A stretch of 64,000 bases of DNA from Prostheceraeus crozeri (lineage: Eukaryota > Platyhelminthes > Polycladida > Euryleptidae): contig CAJQUW010011034.1 of the NCBI GenBank assembly GCA_907163375.1, forward strand, positions 293,501 to 357,500, read 5' to 3'. The translations under genes and the position numbers were made by a program. Below the pieces are notes generated by a model. It had not been told where the DNA came from. It searched no databases and was given only the letters and a program-made list of their open reading frames with translations. Shown piece by piece: positions 57,637 through 64,000 of the stretch (position 1 is its first letter; every line of letters begins with the position of its first letter).

Positions 57637-57972
57637 GTAGGCCTATTCTTAATTTCATAATGGGCTCAGTGGTGAGCTCGCAAAAGTCTAAAGTGTATAG
57701 AGAAGCTGTGGAAGATAAAATCTAATAGAAGTTATTTGTTCAGTATCATTGAAACGTTGATACTATTTTAAGTAAGTAGTATTAATATGAAAATAAGTGG
57801 TATAAAGAGGGGAGACAATAGAAAATCTATATCTATGATTTTCTCGCAAGAAGCTCAATCAGGATTTTCTAGACATACTTTTTGAAGAACTGCCATGTGA
57901 GAACTTCTCAAAAATGCATCTTAATTTAGGGTCGTATTTTTAAAGTTTAGATTGACCTTCCGATGAACCGTG
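57637..57972. repeat. Right terminal inverted repeat of the outer transposon
   Basis: The inverted partner of 39238-39573, ending CCGTG and followed by the ATGT duplication. Confidence 0.88.
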
Positions 57973-57976
57973 ATGT

Positions 57977-58719
57977 CACGTAACCTGAGACTGCTCCTGT
58001 AGGCCTACTTGGTAACTTTACATAATCCCATTCATTGAGTAATCTCACATTGACCTACTTAACCATACTTGTGCCTACTGTATTTAGCACAACGAATAAT
58101 TAGTGAAATTGGTATTGGCGCTTAATGCATAGCTACATAAGTTTTTTACGGTTTTCTATTAATAATTACCATATGCCTATACTCCCGGAATGGTAGTCGG
58201 AGCCAAACACTCGCATACCTAAGCTTAGACACAGCCGGGCTGCAGCTCCACACGTGGCAGGGTGCCACAGGTGGTATTCACCACCTCTACGATAGGCCTC
58301 AATATCAAAAAAGAGCTGGGATTAATCGAATTTATTATACACAAATCTGCATTGGTCTACATTTGGGTTATAGCTATAAAGATTTAAAATGTTCAAAAAT
58401 TGATTGCAGTCTTCAGGGCGAAAACATATTTTCGCAATCCTCTGAACATTTTGCAAGAGGGCGAGGCGGGCGGCCCACCTTGACTCCCTAGGAGAGACGC
58501 CTACTGGTACGATTATCTTCAATAAGCTTCCTTAGAGTTAACCGCACCATTTCTGACGTGACGCCAGCTTTAGCAGAATTCAACCAAATAAAACATGTAA
58601 AGGTATGATATTTAGATATGATGTTTTTTAAAATATGACATTTTCAATATGTATGTAAACTATGTTTTAAATATGTGTAAAAACAATGCTTTTATTGTTT
58701 TTTTTCAAAAACTTTTTAG
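57977..58719. other. Sequence between two transposons, no gene seen
   Basis: No recognised features. A minus-strand frame at 58322-58522 has no motif. Confidence 0.3.
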
Positions 58720-59525
58720 TAGGGGAGAGTGGGGCAGAACGAAACGCTTAACTTCAATTCATCCCCACTTCGATCATTCTTACTTTATTTTCACAGTTAA
58801 TCGTTAGTATCATTATCAGTAGTTGTATAATGTAAAAGCAAGCAAGAAGGATGCTCAGATATTGGTACTATACGTAAAAATCGCAGAAATGGTGAAATTT
58901 CATGTGTTCCGTTCTGCCCCACCTCGTGGGGCAAAATGGAACATTGTGTGGGGCAGAACGGAACATTGCGAGGCAAAACAGAGCACATAGGTGGGCAGAA
59001 CAGAACATGTTGAACTTTACATGTTTGTATCACTTCAATAAAAATATATTGGAAATCAACCCAATTTATCGCTTATACATATTATAATATACATGTATCT
59101 ATCACATATTTTAAAATGATTTATTGACATTTGGCTCAATTTATTGATTATGTAGGCCTAGTTAAAAAGGGTAGATTCTTACTGAAAGTTAGGTACAGGC
59201 TACATGATAGTACTGGTATAGTTTTGAATTCGTTTGGATGTTATATTTTTATTAATTTTGTTTAAAATTTCTATCTTAACTCGTAATCTTGATGCCTACA
59301 GATATGGATATAGTTATGGCTAATGAAGCTAATTTTGACTTAGGCCTAAAATGCAATCTATTTCTAAACTGTTTTAATACTGAGAACGAATAGGTGTAAC
59401 AAGTCAAGAACTTTATTTGACCAATCGATTTCACAAATGAACTATTCTAGGCTTTATACCCAGACAACCAATTCAGCTTCACATCCAGCCGTCATCCACA
59501 ATGATCCTTCACATCTACAAAGAAT

Positions 59526-59741
59526 TCAACAAACATATCTGAAATTTACTGTTTCCGAAACATTCTTCACACACCCATTCACTACACTCAGTACACAAAA
59601 ACCAATCAAGTCCAGCTGATGAAATGTACAATCGATCACGCACCGGACAACTGGTTGTATTCTTTGATGTTTTGCTTCTTTTCGATTTCTGTCCACCGCG
59701 AACACTTGTCGACTGAATGGCATCCTTGACCTTAGTTCCAT
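59526..59741 (-). pseudogene. pogo-like transposase, C-terminal zinc-finger remnant
   Basis: In one minus-strand frame the sequence gives LDWFLCTECSEWVCEECFGN, a CxxC...W..(E)xC pattern like the PHD-like tail of many invertebrate pogo/jerky-type transposases. The frame before it (VFAVDRNRKEAKHQ) is different, so a frameshift or stop intervenes. The roughly 200 or more residues of DDE core that should lie between this and the HTH part are absent. Confidence 0.55.
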
Positions 59742-59748
59742 TTCCTGC

Positions 59749-60204
59749 CTAATCGTTTCTTTTCATGAAAGATATAACCCAGTCTTTTCCTGCAATTCCT
59801 TTTTCGTCATTGAATGGATGTTTTATATTCAATGATTTCGCTAACTCATATGCGATACGCCGTAGGCCTACATCTTTTGTCGACAAGCCGTAGAATTGTT
59901 CATTCAAACTCAATAAATGCTGCACCAAGATATTTTCAAAGTCACTAGAGAACACAAGGTGAAATCGTCCCATTGGTTTAATATCTCCCTTCAGGTGACG
60001 ATGAAGGGTTGTTATCGGAATCCCATATGTTTTTGAAGCTTTTCTGATGCTTTTTTTCTTGTCATTCACATCTTCTATGGCTTGTTTCATAGAGTCCGAG
60101 CTCCAGTTTCCGCGCGTAGTCTTTCTTGTATAATTCCGCACCATTACCACAGCACTGTGACTAGTTCGCCGATGAATGAATATTGCTTTACAAAACAATA
60201 GCAC
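59749..60204 (-). pseudogene. pogo-like transposase, N-terminal part with HTH
   Basis: The likely start is the Met of MVRNYTRKTTRGNWSSDSMK. The segment DVNDKKKSIRKASKTYGIPI followed by TTLHRHLKG is a psq-type helix-turn-helix. IAYELAKSLNIKHPF and GKDWVISFMKRND match the second DNA-binding (CENP-B type) domain, which ends just before the DDE core. The core is missing; the coding sequence passes within a few bases into a C-terminal remnant at 59526-59741. Confidence 0.78.
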
Positions 60205-60540
60205 TTTTTGTGATGAGCAGCAGAGGATATTGTAAGTCTAAAATGAAGGCATGTACTGAGAAAATCCTAACCGGTCATAACAATTTTCTAGCCAAGTTTG
60301 GATATTTCTCAGCCAGGCAGCTGACATCACAGTGCGCATTTTAAACAATATAATTAACACTGTTTTCTTAACATTTTTTTTTATTGGTTATACCATTTCA
60401 GTATTTCACACATATATTTTAGTTTGTTTTGGATGTATCCGTCTTTTGCGGTTGTTTTGTTTTTGTTTTTACTATTACTATCAGTATTACTTATTATTAC
60501 ACATATCATTACTGTATTGATTTTAGAATGCCAGCCGCAT

Positions 60541-60625
60541 ATAAGTTTATGCGGGGCCCCGCCCGCCTGGGCTTGAGCGTTCAGGTAGAGGGGCCGAAAC
60601 GCAACCAGGCGGGTACCTGCTGACG
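60541..60625. other. GC-rich hairpin within the pogo-like element
   Basis: CCCGCCTGG pairs with CCAGGCGGG, and GCGTT with AACGC inside it, around a loop of about 16 bases, in an otherwise AT-rich region. It could be a structured RNA, part of a nested repeat, or a recombination remnant. Confidence 0.45.
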
Positions 60626-60839
60626 ACTGGCTATTGTTTTATTTGTTTTAACGTTTTTTTTGTTTTTTTTTGTTTTCGTTTTTTTTTATCGCTAACTACC
60701 CTAGTGTGATGAATGGACTGTGTCGGTTACTGGTCTCCATGGGGTTGACATGGTGATTACTAAGTGTCTATTTATATATAAGTTCCTAATCAATCGAGCC
60801 TGAAACTTTGACCAAGGAGATCACTTGTTAAGCGGCCTT

Positions 60840-61150
60840 GTACGATCTCGTACACTTAAGGGTGAAGTCCAGCCCGTATAGCGCTATGTTATGGACCCCC
60901 GGGTAGGTCCGCCCGGCACGTAATCAGATCCGTCAAGTCTTTGTGCTTAAAGACCTTCATGCATTCATGCATTTGTCGAGGATCACAAGTCAGAGGACCA
61001 TTAGGGGTAAGGTCCAGCCCCGCTTTAGAAGCGCTGAGTGAAAAATGGACTAGTGGGAAGGTCCTCCACACCGATCTCGTCAAGTTTGGCTCTAAAATGT
61101 AGCCCTAGGATAGTCAAAAGTTTGACGCGCCTTGAACATTTAATGTCTGC
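60840..61150. repeat. Two diverged GC-rich units of about 145 bp
   Basis: GGGTGAAGTCCAGCCC (60861) and GGGGTAAGGTCCAGCCCC (61003) open similar segments. Each is followed by AGCGCT, then a TGGAC box and a GGTCC(G/T)CC box. GATCTCGTACAC and GATCTCGTCAAG also correspond. This composition differs from the rest of the pogo-like element, so a nested insertion is likely. Confidence 0.45.
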
Positions 61151-62009
61151 CGGTGGGAACGCACCACCTGTCCTCTTAAGGACAAACCTTAAGTCTTATT
61201 AACTATAAGTTTATTAAAATTATGAAACATGTAGACGTCGTTATGGGAATGTCCCAGCTTCAATATTGAGAACAAGCGCTTGTTAGTGTTGGTATAGCTC
61301 TTAGTGTTTGGTTTGAATTTCATCCTAGATATCTATCTTCGGAGAAACACACGTCAGATCGAGATATGAACTAAGCTTACAATTAAAGCAGTTAGCATAT
61401 TAATTGACAATATTAGTATGAGGAAAAACTAATTAAAATTATGTACAGCATGCGATTGAATGGGAACATGTGAATTTGAAGCTATTCATTTTGTGCATTT
61501 TTATTCATGAGAAACTACGAGTGAGGCTGCTACATTAACGTAATGATTATGACAACCACATGAAGCATGCGAGTAGCTTGTGGAAAGTATAAAACACAGC
61601 GGGGCGGAACGGAACACTGTGTTCCGTTCTGCCGCATTCACAATGCCTCAGGTGATTTTCAAATTTTGAAATCACTTTTGTTTCCAGTTAGCTCTAAACA
61701 AGAATGAAAGATCTTCATAATCGGTACCAATAGGATTTGACATTAGAAATGTATCAAGTACGTCGCTTACAAAGTACTGATTTCCCTTATATTGTAAGTC
61801 TCAAAAATTATATCAAGAACCCCAAAAAGCGATTATTTAGAAAAACAAGACCCAAATTCATGCATTTGCAAAAAATGAATGCCGCGAGTATATTAAAATC
61901 ACTGGTGTTTTGCTATACTAAGTGCTCTTGACACACAAATGATCAAAACAAATAAAAATCGAAGGGTTCCGTTCTGCCCCACCGTTCCGTTCTGCCTCAC
62001 TCTCCCCCA

Positions 62010-64000
62010 TTGCTTTTTCCATTAAAGGGCGTACTTTCTTCTTCCGATACACAATCCACAATTCATAAAGCGATGTATACGATAATTGCGCATGAAATGT
62101 CAGTAAATCTTTTGCTAAGGAACTTTCGTATAGAGTGAGTACACTTCACTCGATGCACATAATAAGTACATAATAGTACCATTACAGCGATAATCGCATC
62201 CACCGTGGCTGAATTTGTGTTGAGTTGCTGTGCTATTGCTGATTATCACCGGTATTACCATGGCAAGGTTACTAAATTCATGAAGATTGCGTGCAGCAGC
62301 AGACTTCAAGAAGACATTTTTGTGAGTGATTGCTTCTTTTTTAATTCCGGTAATGAAAGTGACGTGTGTTTTCAGTTATAGTTAGGATGTTGAGTGAACG
62401 ACGTGCGAAAAGTGAATATTCCCAATCATCAAAAACAGTTTTAACTGTAATTTGTATTCATCCAATATGTCAACCTTTGTTTTCTTTTACGACATGTATT
62501 TTTCGACGACGGTATCAATGACATGTATTTTTCAATTGCCACTTGTATTTTCTATCATCATCTCTATGATACTTTATTATTTCCCTTCTTCTTTTGTGTA
62601 ACTTTATCTAGCTAAATTATATATTGCTTCAGAGGTGAACTTGTGTGTTAAAATGAATTGAAAAAATAAAGGACAAGCATTCCGAAATAAATAATAAAAT
62701 GCCTTTTTCAGTGATAATCAAACTTAAAATGCTATTATAAAGCATTCTAACTATACGGTCTCTTGAATTAAAGAAGTCTTTCTGACTTATTAGCATCATA
62801 TTAGATTTCCTTTAATTCACTAAGTCTTTCAGAGTTGATTTTAATTTAATTCACACTGATGAGTACTACCGCAATTCTCACCAAATGTATAAAGAACAAA
62901 AAACACATGAAAATATTAAAAATATGATGGATCAAAAAATCATTTTTGCAACCCGAATTACAACGCATATTTTGTCATGCCGCTTTTCGTAGGATTATTA
63001 CATCATTATTATAACCGGTATCATTCTCTTTGAAGCTGTAAAAGTGGATCCTGAGCATGATTATCTGAATAATGCGGTATTCAAAATGGATATTCATCTT
63101 GATTGATTGATCAATTTTTTCACCATTTTCGTAACTGCTTGCAATTCTGTGCATGCATATCTCCGATTGTTAACTGATGCTCCAAGCGTCAATTTGAGTT
63201 GAAATGAGCAGTACAGTGAGATGCTTTATCCAAGCAAGTGCCATTAGTTAAGTTAAAATAGGATTAATTAGGTTAAATTAGGATTGAATAACATTGTGGT
63301 GATAATGTGCATTTTTCTAAATCTGAGAAGAGCTTTCAGTGGCAACAAAATCGAAATTTTGAAATGACATTTTAAAGCCGCATTCTGATTTACTAAAATC
63401 AACGGGTTCTACGAAAGAAATCGGTTAGGTTATCTTATCTTCGCTGGGTTTGTCTATAATACGCAAAAATGAATCCAAAATAATCATACCAAAGAACTTC
63501 AAATACCCATACAAGAAATTATGCAAATCGGACAAGCACTTTTTGAATTAGAGACGATGACTCGAAGTACAGCGATGTATTGTGTGCATTGTTCTCAATT
63601 CGTCTTCTTTTCATTGGCAGCTATGTCAGATCTTCCCACTACTCCACTCCAACTCTTCCGCACTTTTTGAATAAAATGCGGTAGAAATATATAAAAGTAG
63701 CCTACGTAGAAATTTCACTAACTTGCTAATTGCAAATCTCAAATTGACCCGATCATGGCTGCAACTTCAAATAGGGAGTTATGGCGATATTGAGAGATGT
63801 GAACTAGGCCTGTTGACGATTCATGATATTGGATGAAAATGGCAGCTATTCAGTTATTCATTCTGTTTCCATTTTTCAACTGAGGATGTAACTCAGTATT
63901 TAATTATTCTATTTACTAAATACGGTAGCCTTGTGTCTGTGTTCATTCAAGGGATAGCACGAGTTGCTACGAAACGGAATTGCTGTATCAAGTGCTATCT
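62010..64000. other. Right end of window, no gene recognised
   Basis: AT-rich sequence with only short motif-free frames. An exon without recognisable motif could be missed here. Confidence 0.3.

Larger units (their letters stand above)
39238..57972 (-). mobile_element. Outer DNA transposon, Chapaev (CMC)-like, interrupted by a Polinton
   Basis: Inverted repeats of 336 bp (39238-39573 and 57637-57972) start CACGGTTCATCGGAAGGTCA and are about 95% identical by eye with no net length difference. ATGT flanks both ends (39234-39237 and 57973-57976). A 4-bp duplication with CAC termini is the published signature of Chapaev elements. Without the Polinton and its 6-bp duplication the element is about 3.5 kb and carries one minus-strand transposase gene. 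The Polinton sits inside that gene. Confidence 0.82.
58722..62007 (-). mobile_element. pogo/Tigger-like DNA transposon derivative, 3.3 kb
   Basis: The ends are GGGGAGAGTGGGGCAGAACG and, inverted from the right, GGGGAGAGTGAGGCAGAACG. Subterminal copies of GGGGCAGAACGGAACA lie at 58905-59010 and 61598-61640, and again at the extreme right, an array likely bound by the transposase. TA precedes the left end, but the right flank reads CA, so the target duplication is not proven. The transposase gene on the minus strand has lost its catalytic core. Confidence 0.75.

Noticed and set aside
1-64000. CRISPR arrays, bacterial operons, rRNA and tRNA genes
   Set aside because: No direct-repeat/spacer pattern, no ribosome-binding-site spacing, and no cloverleaf or rRNA sequence that I could recognise; tRNA genes could be missed by eye.

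Overview
This is a piece of a metazoan nuclear genome. It is AT-rich, its host genes are split by GT-AG introns, and it holds many eukaryotic transposons. Frequent TACATGTA and TAGGCCTAC strings, together with Penelope, Polinton and Chapaev-type elements, suggest a marine invertebrate, possibly an echinoderm or other ambulacrarian or a lophotrochozoan. That placement is an inference; the sequence does not settle the phylum.

Three host transcription units are visible, all on the + strand. (1) The end of an unrecognised small Cys-containing protein (exons 189-279 and 3238-3433). (2) A phase-consistent six-exon gene at 10570-13769 coding for an unrecognised protein of roughly 220 residues. (3) TRIT1, the tRNA dimethylallyltransferase, assembled from three exons (18433-18594, 19537-20197, 31430-31977; 456 aa). 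Its second intron is 11.2 kb and carries a LINE 3' end, a head-to-head Penelope pair and a 5.4-kb hAT transposon.

The rest is largely mobile DNA. In order: a foldback MITE with 275-bp arms (341-1037); a young-looking Ty3/gypsy-type LTR element (4358-8538) with identical 239-bp LTRs and a CAAAT target duplication; a piggyBac-type MITE (10051-10257); two hAT-type MITEs (14969-16051 and 17104-17804); the TRIT1 intron cargo; a 20-bp minisatellite (32985-33260); a mariner relic (34560-35003); a diverged inverted duplication (36469-37045); a TA-flanked MITE (37251-37637); the large nest described next; and a pogo-like element that has lost its catalytic core (58722-62007).

The main find is the nest at 39238-57972. 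The outer layer is a 3.5-kb DNA transposon with 336-bp inverted repeats starting CAC, a 4-bp ATGT target duplication, and a transposase with a RAG1-N-terminus-like set of Cys pairs; it is most like the Chapaev (CMC) group. Inside its transposase frame sits a 15.2-kb Polinton (Maverick/adintovirus type, 40330-55518) with a perfect 6-bp AAGCTT duplication. The Polinton carries protein-primed PolB, packaging ATPase, capsid-type proteins, a phospholipase A2-type minor virion protein, integrase, an adenovirus-type protease and several unidentified genes. It is a fossil with about a dozen breaks.
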